DNA of 6,081 nt from an uncultured Faecalibacterium sp. (GCA_934561115.1 CAKTFS010000058.1:1-6081), one strand, 5' to 3'; counted from the first letter of the stretch, positions 1-5,572 are shown. The notes: generated from the sequence alone by a model not told the origin. Numbers and translations: made by a program.

Positions 1-22
1 CCTAAAGAAGAAGTCGAAGCAC

Positions 23-71
23 AAAAAAGCTAGCGCTGCGCCAGTCGGCGCTATCGCTTTAACGCTTTTTT
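23..71. terminator. Terminator-like hairpin at the left edge
   Basis: TAGCGC (31-36) pairs with GCGCTA (48-53), and an outer AAAAAAGC (23-30) pairs with GCTTTTTT (64-71), ending in six Ts. The A-run on one side and T-run on the other would suit termination in either direction. The geometry is not classical because 10 unpaired bases separate the inner and outer stems on the right. Bases 1-33 read as the end of an open frame (last residues PKEEVEAQKS, stop TAG at 31-33), while another frame stays open to a stop at 86-88. I cannot decide which, if either, is the tail of an upstream gene. Confidence 0.4.
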
Positions 72-89
72 CGCTTCTCCATTTATAGC

Positions 90-126
90 CCCTCAGTCGC
101 TGCGCGACAGCTCCCCCCGGGGGAGC
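90..126 (+). repeat. CCCTCAGTC palindromic repeat, left copy
   Basis: CCCTCAGTC (90-98) overlaps a small hairpin GTCGC (96-100), loop TGC, GCGAC (104-108). It is followed by a second hairpin GCTCCCCC (110-117) with GGGGGAGC (119-126). The same order (CCCTCAGTC, hairpin, AGCTCCC, hairpin) recurs between 5573 and 5867, with different bases in the first stem. I recognise this as a dispersed intergenic palindromic repeat type of Faecalibacterium-like genomes; that attribution is from memory. Function is unknown. Confidence 0.7.
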
Positions 127-138
127 AAGCGCCCGCCC

Positions 139-171
139 GCAGCGCCGCGCTTTCGCAGAAAGCGGCGCTGC
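139..171. repeat. GC-rich hairpin, 14 bp with a 2-base bulge
   Basis: The left arm 139-154 (GCAGCGCCGCGCTTTC) pairs with the right arm 158-171 (GAAAGCGGCGCTGC) around the loop GCA, with an extra GC bulged in the left arm. There is no T-run on either side, so it is not a standard intrinsic terminator. It lies between the CCCTCAGTC repeat and the tail of module copy A. Confidence 0.55.
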
Positions 172-190
172 AAATGCTGTTACCCGCCAC

Positions 191-295
191 GACCCCTCCC
201 GTGAAAATGCGTTTGGAGCGCTCCGCAGAGCGCGACAAACGCGAAATAAAAATAATTCTTCCGCTGATGATGGCCAAAGCGCACGCGGCGGCCAT
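191..295 (-). repeat. Two-hairpin module, copy A
   Basis: Read on the minus strand from 295 to 191, it starts with a 6-bp hairpin ATGGCC/GGCCAT (290-295 with 270-275, 14-base loop). An AT-rich linker containing CAGCGGAAGAATTATTTT follows, then a long hairpin (209-223 with 228-242, tetraloop TGCG on this strand) and a tail ATTTTCACGGGAGGGG. The long stem has 13 Watson-Crick pairs and one 2x2 internal mismatch. Copies B (5456-5562) and C (5871-5979) share loop, linker, tetraloop and tail but have different stem sequences. Unlike B and C, this copy does not follow a visible gene in its own orientation: it lies antisense, 45 bases ahead of the mutY start. It could be a minus-strand terminator, a mobile repeat or part of the mutY leader. 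Confidence 0.75.
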
Positions 296-340
296 TTCCA
301 ACCAAAAACGCCTGACTTTTCAACAAGGAGCACAAAACAA

Positions 341-1384
341 GTGGAAAACATTTCGCCCGCACTTTTGGAGTGGTTTTACAAGAACCGCCGCAGTCTGCCC
401 TTCCGGGAGGACCCCACCCCCTACCATGTGTGGCTCAGCGAGGTGATGCTGCAGCAGACCCGGGTGTCGGCGGTGCTGCCGTATTATTACCGCTTTCTGG
501 AAGAGCTGCCGGATATCCCCGCGCTTGCTGCCTGCGGGGAGGAAAAGCTGCATAAGCTGTGGGAGGGGCTGGGCTATTACAGCCGGGTGCGCAACCTGCA
601 AAAGGCCGCAAAGCTCGTCTGTGCACAGTACGGCGGGCAGCTGCCTGCCGACTACGCCGCCCTGCGTGCGCTGCCCGGCATCGGGGAGTACACCGCCGGT
701 GCCATTGCGTCCATCAGCTTCGGCTTGCCCGTGCCCGCCGTGGACGGCAATGTGCTGCGGGTGTTTTCCCGTCTGTATAATGACCCGGGTGTGATTACAG
801 AACCGGCGGTAAAAAAGGCCTTTACCGTCCGGGTCATGGAGCATCAGCCGCCGAAAAAGGCGGGGGACTACAATCAGGCATTGATGGAGCTGGGTGCGCT
901 GGTCTGCGTGCCCAACGGTGCGCCTTTGTGCGGGCAGTGCCCGCTGGCGGAAGTCTGCCTTGCCCGGGCGGCGGGCACTACCGCCCAGCTGCCCCAGAAG
1001 GCAAAGCCCAAGCCTCGCAAGCTTGTGCCGGTAACGCTGGCGCTGGTGGAAAGCCCGGCGGGCTTTCTGGTGCAGCAGCGGCCGGAAAAAGGGCTGCTGG
1101 CAGGGCTGTGGCAGCCGGTATTGTGGGAGGGCGAGCATCTTTTGCAGGCCGAGGTGCTGGCGCGGCTGGCGGCACTGGGGCTGGACACCGGCACGGCAGC
1201 CCCTGCCGCCCTGCCCGCCGCAAAGCATATCTTTACCCATATCGAGTGGCTCATGTCCGGCGTGCAGCTGCAGGTCGCAGCACAGCCTGCCCCGGCGGGC
1301 TATGTGTGGGCAAGCCGGGAGGCCCTGCGCACTACCTACGCCCTGCCCGGGGCGTTCCGGGCGTACAAGCCGCTGCTGCTCTGA
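341..1384 (+). CDS. mutY: A/G-specific adenine DNA glycosylase MutY
   Basis: Removes adenine mispaired with 8-oxoguanine, the second line of the oxidised-guanine repair system; acts on DNA in the cytoplasm. The 347 residues match the usual family length. The N-terminal helix-hairpin-helix glycosylase domain shows WLSEVMLQQTRV with catalytic Glu34, the hairpin LPGIGEYTAG (111-120, with Tyr117) and VDGNV with catalytic Asp135 and Asn137. The [4Fe-4S] ligands are Cys189, 197, 200 and 206, spaced C-X7-C-X2-C-X5-C, one residue more than the X6 of the E. coli protein. Residues from about 228 form the C-terminal NUDIX-like 8-oxoG recognition domain, with FTH at 298-300 where FSH is usual and a final YALPGAFR. 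The start is GTG at 341, set by AAGGAG at 325-330 (10-base spacing) and by the MENIS...LLEWF beginning typical of the family. It appears to be transcribed alone. Confidence 0.96.
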   Translation: MENISPALLEWFYKNRRSLPFREDPTPYHVWLSEVMLQQTRVSAVLPYYYRFLEELPDIPALAACGEEKLHKLWEGLGYYSRVRNLQKAAKLVCAQYGGQLPADYAALRALPGIGEYTAGAIASISFGLPVPAVDGNVLRVFSRLYNDPGVITEPAVKKAFTVRVMEHQPPKKAGDYNQALMELGALVCVPNGAPLCGQCPLAEVCLARAAGTTAQLPQKAKPKPRKLVPVTLALVESPAGFLVQQRPEKGLLAGLWQPVLWEGEHLLQAEVLARLAALGLDTGTAAPAALPAAKHIFTHIEWLMSGVQLQVAAQPAPAGYVWASREALRTTYALPGAFRAYKPLLL

Positions 1385-1422
1385 GTTTATGGCAATTTGC
1401 TGTAATGAACCGCGCCAAAACC

Positions 1423-1462
1423 GGCACACTGCCCAAAGTGTGCCCCGCAGCACCTTCGGGGC
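1423..1462 (+). other. Two overlapping hairpins downstream of mutY
   Basis: GGCACACT (1423-1430) pairs perfectly with AGTGTGCC (1437-1444) around a 6-base loop. GCCCCG (1442-1447) pairs with CGGGGC (1457-1462) around a 9-base loop. The two share bases 1442-1444, so they cannot both form fully. No T-run follows either, so an intrinsic terminator is not clearly supported; they may protect the mutY 3' end or be simple palindromes. Confidence 0.5.
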
Positions 1463-1483
1463 ATGAAAATTGGGGCGCAACGG

Positions 1484-1512
1484 TTGTAATTTTGGACGCG
1501 AACGGGTATAAT
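1484..1512 (+). promoter_or_regulatory. Sigma-A type promoter
   Basis: A -35 box TTGTAA (1484-1489, four of six consensus bases) and a perfect -10 box TATAAT (1507-1512) are separated by exactly 17 bases. The predicted transcript start is near 1519, about 108 bases upstream of the small membrane protein gene at 1628. This is the clearest housekeeping promoter in the window. Confidence 0.85.
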
Positions 1513-1520
1513 AAAAGCTA

Positions 1521-1601
1521 CAAGGCGGCGCTGATCGCCGCTTGAATCAAGATCCTTTTGCGGGATGCCCGCTGGAAAAATCAAGCTGAAACAACGTTTC
1601 A
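1521..1601 (+). other. Leader with three successive hairpins
   Basis: Starting within a few bases of the predicted transcript start, CAAGGCGGCG (1521-1530) pairs with CGCCGCTTG (1536-1544) with one bulged G. GCGGG (1560-1564) pairs with CCCGC (1568-1572), and TGAAAC (1587-1592) pairs perfectly with GTTTCA (1596-1601), both around 3-base loops. The third ends ten bases before AGGAG (1611-1615). None is followed by a T-run. They could stabilise the mRNA 5' end or control ribosome access; no known riboswitch was recognised. Confidence 0.5.
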
Positions 1602-1627
1602 ACTGCAAAAAGGAGTGTACTGAATCT

Positions 1628-1822
1628 ATGAAAAAATCTTGCTTGGTCGCTGTGATTGCCGTTCTGGCTGCTGTGGCTGGTGCGCTGGCTGCTGTGGCAC
1701 TTTACCTGAACCGCCGCGAGAAGGAGCTGGACGAATACGAGCGTCTGCTGTTTGGCGAGGATGACGCGGAAACCGTAGAGCCGGAGGAAGCCGCTGCTGA
1801 GGACGAGACCGAGGCAGAATAA
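1628..1822 (+). CDS. Small single-pass membrane protein with acidic tail
   Basis: Unrecognised 64-residue protein. It begins MKKSC, has one hydrophobic helix at about residues 5-27 (rich in Ala, Val and Leu), then a charged stretch NRREKELDEYERLLFG, and ends in a very acidic tail dominated by Glu, Asp and Ala. There is no lipobox or obvious cleavage site, so it is probably membrane-anchored; charges on both sides leave its orientation open. An in-frame ATG at 1565 would add 21 residues but has no ribosome site and sits in a leader hairpin, so 1628 is preferred. The AGGAG at 1611-1615 is 12 bases from the ATG, which is long. It has its own promoter (1484-1512) and is followed by a terminator hairpin (1863-1912). 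Function unknown. Confidence 0.75.
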   Translation: MKKSCLVAVIAVLAAVAGALAAVALYLNRREKELDEYERLLFGEDDAETVEPEEAAAEDETEAE

Positions 1823-1862
1823 TCCTGAAATACCGGAAACTGCCGGGAAGATAAGCGCATCG

Positions 1863-1912
1863 GGGCGCACGGAGCAGTCTGTCTGAACGGACCGCCCCGG
1901 TGCGCCCTTTTT
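1863..1912 (+). terminator. Intrinsic terminator, possible attenuator
   Basis: GGGCGCAC (1863-1870) pairs perfectly with GTGCGCCC (1900-1907), followed by five Ts (1908-1912). Inside, GTCTG and CGGAC can extend the helix with one G-U pair. It would end transcripts of the small membrane protein gene. The T-run ends only 6 bases before the ribosome site of the next gene, leaving no room for a promoter after it, so transcripts of the downstream gene must pass through it. CGGGGCG (1861-1867) can instead pair with CGCCCCG (1893-1899), which would disrupt the terminator. Confidence 0.75.
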
Positions 1913-1931
1913 GTACATAAGGAGAAGGAAC

Positions 1932-3236
1932 ATGAAGCGTTTTTTGCTCTGGATCATCAGTGTGGCACTGGGTGTGGTGCTGCTGCTGGCGGCTGTGATG
2001 GGGGTAAGCTATGCCTTTACCACCGAGGGCGGCTGCCCGGACAGTGCGGCGCAGTTCGGCGGGCAGGCGCTGGAAGCCAACGGCTCCTGCTGGCAGGTGC
2101 CGCTGCTGGGCGGGCAGCTGGATAAGGTATTTGCCAGCCCCGCCACCCTGACCGTGCAGAAGCTGGGGGTGCTGTACACCGCTCACCCGGAGCTTGCCTT
2201 GCCGGACTGGACGGGCTACACCGCCCTGACCATCCAGAATGCGGCGGGGAATGTGCTGTTTGTGGGCAGCGCGGGGGAGTACCAGAACTTCCTCTTCCCC
2301 GCGAACGGAGAGTATAAGGCGGAGCTGACCGCGTGGCGCGTGCCCAAGGGCGGCACCATCGGCCAGTTCGAGGGCGGCAGCACCGGGCAGCTGCGCAGGA
2401 ATCTGGGGCTGGAGCGCCCCGCAAAGCCCACCGGCTGGTACCGGTACAGCTTCCGCTTTACCCTGCAGGCCAGCGCGGAGGTGGAGCTTTCCGCTGAGCG
2501 GGTGGAGCAGGGCGGTACGGTGGGCGTGCGCATCTCCGGCATGACCGGGGACGCCGTGCCCACCATCGAGACCGACCTTGGCAGCGTGCAGTGTGTGCGC
2601 GCCGCCGAGGGCTGGCGCGCCTATATCCCGGCGGCCTATAACGCCTCCTCCGGCGGGCACGAGGTGAACATCACGGTGAACGGCGAGACCATCACCCGCA
2701 CCCTGACCGTGCTGCCGAAGGACTTTGGCACGGTGGAGGTAGAAGCCGAAGAACCGGCCCCGGAGAGCGCCAACGCCCAGTTCCGCAGCGCCATCTGGCC
2801 GCTGTACGAGGCAGCCGCCACCGCCAAGCAGTGGCAGGGCGGCTTTGTGCCCCCGGCTGAGGACTCCATGACTTTGGTGGACTACGGACAGATCAAGGTA
2901 ACGGACGGCCAGCAGGGCAGCCGCTCCAACTCCACAAAGCTGTACACCATCCCCGGTGCGCCCTGCCGCGCCGCAGCCAACGGCACGGTGGTGTTTGCGG
3001 GGAGTCTGGAACTTACCGGCAACACGGTGGTCATCGACCACGGCTGCGGGCTGCGCAGCTACCTGTACGGCTTGCAGGAGCTTTCGGTCAGCAAGGGACA
3101 GACCGTGGAAAAGGGTCAGGCCGTGGGCGTACTGGGCGAAGAGCTGACCATGGACTTCAAGCTGGGCAGCAGGAGCGTGAACCCCCGTCTGCTGTTCCAG
3201 ACCTCCGGCGGCCTGTTCTGGAAGGAAAACGGCTGA
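1932..3236 (+). CDS. Membrane-anchored M23/LytM-like protein, zinc site lost
   Basis: A 434-residue cell-surface protein. One membrane helix (about 4-24) is followed by an extracytoplasmic region, an Ig-like beta domain (about 186-262, ending TLTVLPKDF) and a C-terminal M23/LytM fold (about 335-422). The fold shows ANGTVVFAG (349-357), GNTVVIDHGCGLRS (363-376), SVSKGQTVEKGQAVG (385-399) and VNPRLLF (416-422). M23 enzymes cut peptidoglycan cross-bridges using zinc held by HxxxD and HxH plus a catalytic His. Here the HxxxD region reads TKLYTIPG, the Y-[AG]-H-L position reads YGL, and the HLHFE position reads TMDFKL. It is therefore predicted inactive and may be a scaffold or activator, as in EnvC- or SpoIIQ-like relatives. 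AAGGAG (1919-1924), 7 bases upstream, selects the ATG at 1932 over a TTG at 1911. Next gene starts 25 bases after the stop. Confidence 0.85.
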   Translation: MKRFLLWIISVALGVVLLLAAVMGVSYAFTTEGGCPDSAAQFGGQALEANGSCWQVPLLGGQLDKVFASPATLTVQKLGVLYTAHPELALPDWTGYTALTIQNAAGNVLFVGSAGEYQNFLFPANGEYKAELTAWRVPKGGTIGQFEGGSTGQLRRNLGLERPAKPTGWYRYSFRFTLQASAEVELSAERVEQGGTVGVRISGMTGDAVPTIETDLGSVQCVRAAEGWRAYIPAAYNASSGGHEVNITVNGETITRTLTVLPKDFGTVEVEAEEPAPESANAQFRSAIWPLYEAAATAKQWQGGFVPPAEDSMTLVDYGQIKVTDGQQGSRSNSTKLYTIPGAPCRAAANGTVVFAGSLELTGNTVVIDHGCGLRSYLYGLQELSVSKGQTVEKGQAVGVLGEELTMDFKLGSRSVNPRLLFQTSGGLFWKENG

Positions 3237-3261
3237 GCCGTAAGATGCAGGAGGAACGATA

Positions 3262-3918
3262 TTGAAAAAGAGGATCATTGCATGGGCGGTGCTGCTCTCG
3301 GTATGCGCAGCAGCCCTTGGGCTGTGGTGCAGCGCCGCCGCCGGCAAAACTGCCCGCACCCTGCCCTGTGAGGACGAGGGGCTTATCCTCTCCATCACCA
3401 CCTTCGACGGCAAGAGCGAATCCAAGCCCTTTCTCAAATGCTTCGGGCATACATGGATCGGGCTGGACAACCGCACCGGGCACACGGTCTACCTGAAAGA
3501 CCGCGCCATCCCGGACGGCGGGATGGTCACCTTCTCGGTCTGGGCGGTATCGGGGCTTTCGGGGCTGCTGTTCGATCTGGAACCGTGCTATATCGCCAAT
3601 TACGGACGCTACACCGGCAGATTGTCCCTGAGCACCAATATCGGGGAGGAGCAGCTGAAGGTCATTGAGGACTACATGGAACAGCACGATAAATGGACGG
3701 TGGACAAAAACTGCAGCTACTGGTCGATCCATCTGTGGAACGCGGTAGTGGGCGAGGATGCCGCTTTGAAGATCCGGGGCTTTGTCTGCACGCCTGAAAA
3801 AATTGAACAGGCCTTCAGCGCTTTCGACTGCGTGGAGCTGGACAAGGACTTCTCCCGCGCAGGGGGCATCTACTGCTACAGGGACGGAGAGAGAACGGAG
3901 CTGCAATTATGTTCATAA
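3262..3918 (+). CDS. Exported protein, possible permuted NlpC/P60-type (papain-like) fold
   Basis: 218 residues, no confident named family. The N-terminus (MKKRIIAWAV, then hydrophobic to about residue 27) is a signal peptide or anchor; it lacks a proper lipobox because Trp precedes the only suitably placed Cys23. The middle has FGHTWIGLDN with His63 (61-70), TVYLKD, FSVWAVSGLSG and GRYTGRLSLSTN. Later comes DKNCSYWSIHLWN with Asn150-Cys151. A His preceding an Asn-Cys motif resembles the circularly permuted NlpC/P60 (LRAT-like) cysteine fold, and I recall unnamed Clostridia proteins with a similar NCSxFxxxxWN motif. This is inference; the protein could instead bind a ligand without catalysis. 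The start is TTG at 3262, supported by AGGAGG (3249-3254) 7 bases upstream and by the lack of another in-frame Met before residue 88. It overlaps the next gene by 10 bases. Confidence 0.75.
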   Translation: MKKRIIAWAVLLSVCAAALGLWCSAAAGKTARTLPCEDEGLILSITTFDGKSESKPFLKCFGHTWIGLDNRTGHTVYLKDRAIPDGGMVTFSVWAVSGLSGLLFDLEPCYIANYGRYTGRLSLSTNIGEEQLKVIEDYMEQHDKWTVDKNCSYWSIHLWNAVVGEDAALKIRGFVCTPEKIEQAFSAFDCVELDKDFSRAGGIYCYRDGERTELQLCS

Positions 3919-4181
3919 GATTCATCACAAGCAGGCTGCTGCGCATCATCGTGTGCGCAGCGGCAGGGCTGTACGGCCTGTACAACGCCATCTCCTGTTT
4001 TGTCACCCTGTATAAGGCGGGCCATCAGCCCTACCTGATGGCCGGGACGGTGCGGTTCGATTTTCAGGGCTATTACATGATGGCCGCCATGCACATTGGC
4101 ATCTGTCTGCTTTTGGGGGTGCTGGTGTGGCTCTTCCTCAAAGGGACGAAAAAGCTGCGGGAAAAGACCGCGGTCGGGTAA
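3909..4181 (+). CDS. Small membrane protein with two predicted helices
   Basis: 90 residues, not recognised. It has two hydrophobic segments, about 11-34 (LRIIVCAAAGLYGLYNAISC) and 57-78 (MAAMHIGICLLLGVLVWLFL), joined by a short polar loop with GTVRFDFQGYY, and ends in the basic tail KGTKKLREKTAVG. Both ends are basic, consistent with both lying in the cytoplasm. The ATG at 3909 lies inside the end of the preceding gene (10-base overlap), with ACGGAG (3895-3900) 8 bases upstream, so translation is probably coupled. It is likely the last gene of the 1932-4181 cluster, though no clear terminator hairpin follows, only a T-run at 4189-4195. Confidence 0.75.
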   Translation: MFIRFITSRLLRIIVCAAAGLYGLYNAISCFVTLYKAGHQPYLMAGTVRFDFQGYYMMAAMHIGICLLLGVLVWLFLKGTKKLREKTAVG

Positions 4182-4196
4182 ATTTGCGTTTTTTTC

Positions 4197-4223
4197 GGTA
4201 ACGTTTTTCCTCTTTGTGCGTTA
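4197..4223 (+). promoter_or_regulatory. Candidate ECF sigma factor promoter
   Basis: GGTAAC (4197-4202) and CGTTA (4219-4223) are 16 bases apart, matching the general form of ECF promoters (an AAC-type -35 box, 16-17 bases, and CGT- at -10, as for Bacillus SigW and SigX). No good sigma-A promoter was seen in the 87-base gap. The site precedes a gene pair encoding an anti-sigma and an ECF sigma factor, so it fits autoregulation. The boxes are short and chance is not excluded. Confidence 0.45.
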
Positions 4224-4268
4224 TTGGGGTGAAAGGGCACACGAAAGCCCGCAAAGGAGAAAATGACC

Positions 4269-4961
4269 ATGAAACTGGACTGTGACGTGATCCGCGACTT
4301 ACTGCCCCTGTACGCCGAAAAGCTTGCCAGCCCCGCCAGCAGTGCGCTGGTGGAGCAGCATCTTGCAGAGTGCCCTGCCTGCCGTGCAGAGCTGGAACAG
4401 ATGGAAAAGCCGGTGCCGGTGCAGCCGGAACCCCAGCCGGATGCACCGCTGCTGAGCATCCGAAAGACCTTGCAGAAAAAGAGCATCCGCATAGCGGCGG
4501 CAGCGGTTCTGGCCGTGTTGTGCGTTTTTGGGCTGGTGTTCTGGATGGGCGGCGCAAAAACGCCGGTAACGGCAGAACAGGCGCAGATCTGGACTTACAA
4601 CAAAAAGGAAAACGAAGCGAACCTCTGTGTGCTGGAAGTGCAGGGCGAAAATGTCCGGCTGGAACTGGAAGGCTCCTTTAACTGGGGCAAGCCATCTGTT
4701 ACCGTCCGGGCGGTGCGCTATACCTTCCCGCACATTCACGCCGCGCTGGAAGGGCTGCTGGGCACATCGGCTTCCGATACCAGCATCACAGTCTCCGGCA
4801 CGCAGCTGCTGACGGTGCAATGCGCCGACGAGATCCGCTATTACAGGGACGGGCAGCGGGTGGAGCGGTTCATCCTGAAAGAAGAGGATGGAACGCAGAC
4901 CTATGTTTATGAATCCGAGAATGTAGTCACACAGGAATACGGCGTGTTTGAGAAGGGCTGA
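4269..4961 (+). CDS. Anti-sigma factor with zf-HC2 zinc finger
   Basis: A membrane protein expected to hold the adjacent ECF sigma factor inactive until an envelope signal releases it. The cytoplasmic N-terminus is a putative zinc-finger anti-sigma domain: CDVIRDLLPLYAEKLAS followed by HLAECPAC, with the H-X3-C-X2-C ligands His31, Cys35, Cys38 and an upstream Cys5. A proline-rich linker (about 48-60) leads to one membrane helix (about 74-94, RIAAAAVLAVLCVFGLVFWM) and an extracytoplasmic domain of about 135 residues with no recognised fold. I chose ATG 4269 because AAAGGAG (4253-4259) is 9 bases away and relatives start MK-x-C-D; the ATG at 4263 (two more residues) is only 3 bases from it. The stop is 2 bases before the sigma gene. 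The anti-sigma gene comes first, the reverse of the usual order. Confidence 0.9.
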   Translation: MKLDCDVIRDLLPLYAEKLASPASSALVEQHLAECPACRAELEQMEKPVPVQPEPQPDAPLLSIRKTLQKKSIRIAAAAVLAVLCVFGLVFWMGGAKTPVTAEQAQIWTYNKKENEANLCVLEVQGENVRLELEGSFNWGKPSVTVRAVRYTFPHIHAALEGLLGTSASDTSITVSGTQLLTVQCADEIRYYRDGQRVERFILKEEDGTQTYVYESENVVTQEYGVFEKG

Positions 4962-4963
4962 CT

Positions 4964-5449
4964 ATGGACATTGAAACCATCTACCGGCTCTACTTCCGGG
5001 ACGTCTGCCTGTTTTTGCAGGGGCTTACCCGCAGCGAGACGCTGGCGGAGGAGCTGACGCAGGAGACCTTTTTCCGGGCGCTGGACGGCCTGAAAGACTA
5101 CGACGGCAGACAGGATGTGCGGGCGTGGCTGTTCACCGTGGCGCGCAACGCCTACTACGACCACTGCCGCCGTGCAAAGCACGCCGCCCCGCTGGAAGAT
5201 GTCGAAACAAAAGCCGCCGACAGCCCGGACATCGCGCAGCTATTGGTGGACAAGGACGCCGCCTTTACGGTGCATCAGTGTCTGCACGCGCTGGAAGAGC
5301 CCTACAAGGAGGTTTTCAGTCTGCGGGTGTTCGGTGAGCTGCCCTTTGACCGCATCGGGGCCATTTTCGGCCACAATGCCGCATGGGCGCGGGTGACCTA
5401 TTACCGCGCCAAGACCCGCATCCAGACCATGCTGGAACAGCAGAAATGA
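4964..5449 (+). CDS. ECF-family RNA polymerase sigma factor
   Basis: Directs RNA polymerase to a small set of promoters when freed from its anti-sigma factor. The 161 residues are typical of ECF (group 4) sigma factors, which keep only regions 2 and 4. Region 2 (about 6-70) includes AEELTQETFFRAL and WLFTVARNAYYDHCRR, the core-binding and -10 recognition helices. Region 4 (about 104-155) includes LEEPYKEVFSLRVFGELPFDRIGAIFG and a recognition helix near AAWARVTYYRAKTRI. Between them is a short acidic linker. ATG 4964 follows the anti-sigma stop by 2 bases, with GAAGGG (4952-4957) 6 bases upstream, so the genes are translationally coupled. Seven bases after the stop begins module copy B with a strong terminator. 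The specific ECF subgroup was not identified. Confidence 0.94.
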   Translation: MDIETIYRLYFRDVCLFLQGLTRSETLAEELTQETFFRALDGLKDYDGRQDVRAWLFTVARNAYYDHCRRAKHAAPLEDVETKAADSPDIAQLLVDKDAAFTVHQCLHALEEPYKEVFSLRVFGELPFDRIGAIFGHNAAWARVTYYRAKTRIQTMLEQQK

Positions 5450-5455
5450 TTTGAA

Positions 5456-5562
5456 ATGCCCTCCGCTGCGCTCTGGGCATATTCAGAGGAAGAATTATTT
5501 TAAATTTGGGGTTCTGAAAAGCCTGCGGGCTTTTCAGAACCCCTTTTTCACGGGTGGGGATT
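5456..5562 (+). repeat. Two-hairpin module, copy B
   Basis: Sense copy beginning 7 bases after the sigma stop. Hairpin 1 is ATGCCC (5456-5461) with GGGCAT (5475-5480), loop TCCGCTGCGCTCT. The linker 5481-5507 contains CAGAGGAAGAATTATTTT. Hairpin 2 is the 16-bp terminator at 5508-5543. The tail is TTTTTCACGGGTGGGGATT (5544-5562). Copies A and C match in loop, linker, tetraloop and tail, while the stem bases differ and remain complementary. Confidence 0.8.
5508..5548 (+). terminator. Strong intrinsic terminator of the anti-sigma/sigma operon
   Basis: A perfect 16-bp stem (5508-5523 with 5528-5543) closes on the loop TGCG and is followed by five Ts (5544-5548). The loop with its closing pair is C(UGCG)G, which fits the extra-stable UNCG tetraloop class. 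It is hairpin 2 of module copy B. Confidence 0.93.
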
Positions 5563-5572
5563 GGAACGAACT

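Noticed and set aside
1..88. C-terminal piece of an upstream gene on the + strand
   Set aside because: Two frames are open (stops at 31-33 and 86-88) and too little sequence is present to choose; noted with the hairpin at 23-71 instead of being called a gene.
320..1480. Minus-strand open frame of 386 codons over mutY
   Set aside because: mutY is unambiguous on the + strand; the antisense product is rich in Gly, Gln, His and Arg with no family signature.
928..1545. Alternate + strand frame running past the end of mutY to 1545, including a possible 46-codon frame from ATG 1404
   Set aside because: It overlaps mutY out of frame, the 1404 start lacks a ribosome site, and it would cover the promoter at 1484-1512.
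1565..1627. Upstream in-frame ATG for the small membrane protein
   Set aside because: No ribosome site, located in the loop of a leader hairpin, and it would put a basic 21-residue extension before a normal MKK membrane start.
1626..3485. Long minus-strand open frame of 619 codons
   Set aside because: It is antisense to the M23-like gene, the small membrane protein gene and part of 3262-3918, has low-complexity Gly/Ala/His-rich composition and no recognisable domain; GC-rich genes often leave such open antisense frames.
4166..4195. Terminator after the 3909-4181 gene
   Set aside because: GACCGCGGTC (4166-4175) is palindromic but has no loop, and 13 bases separate it from the T-run at 4189-4195.
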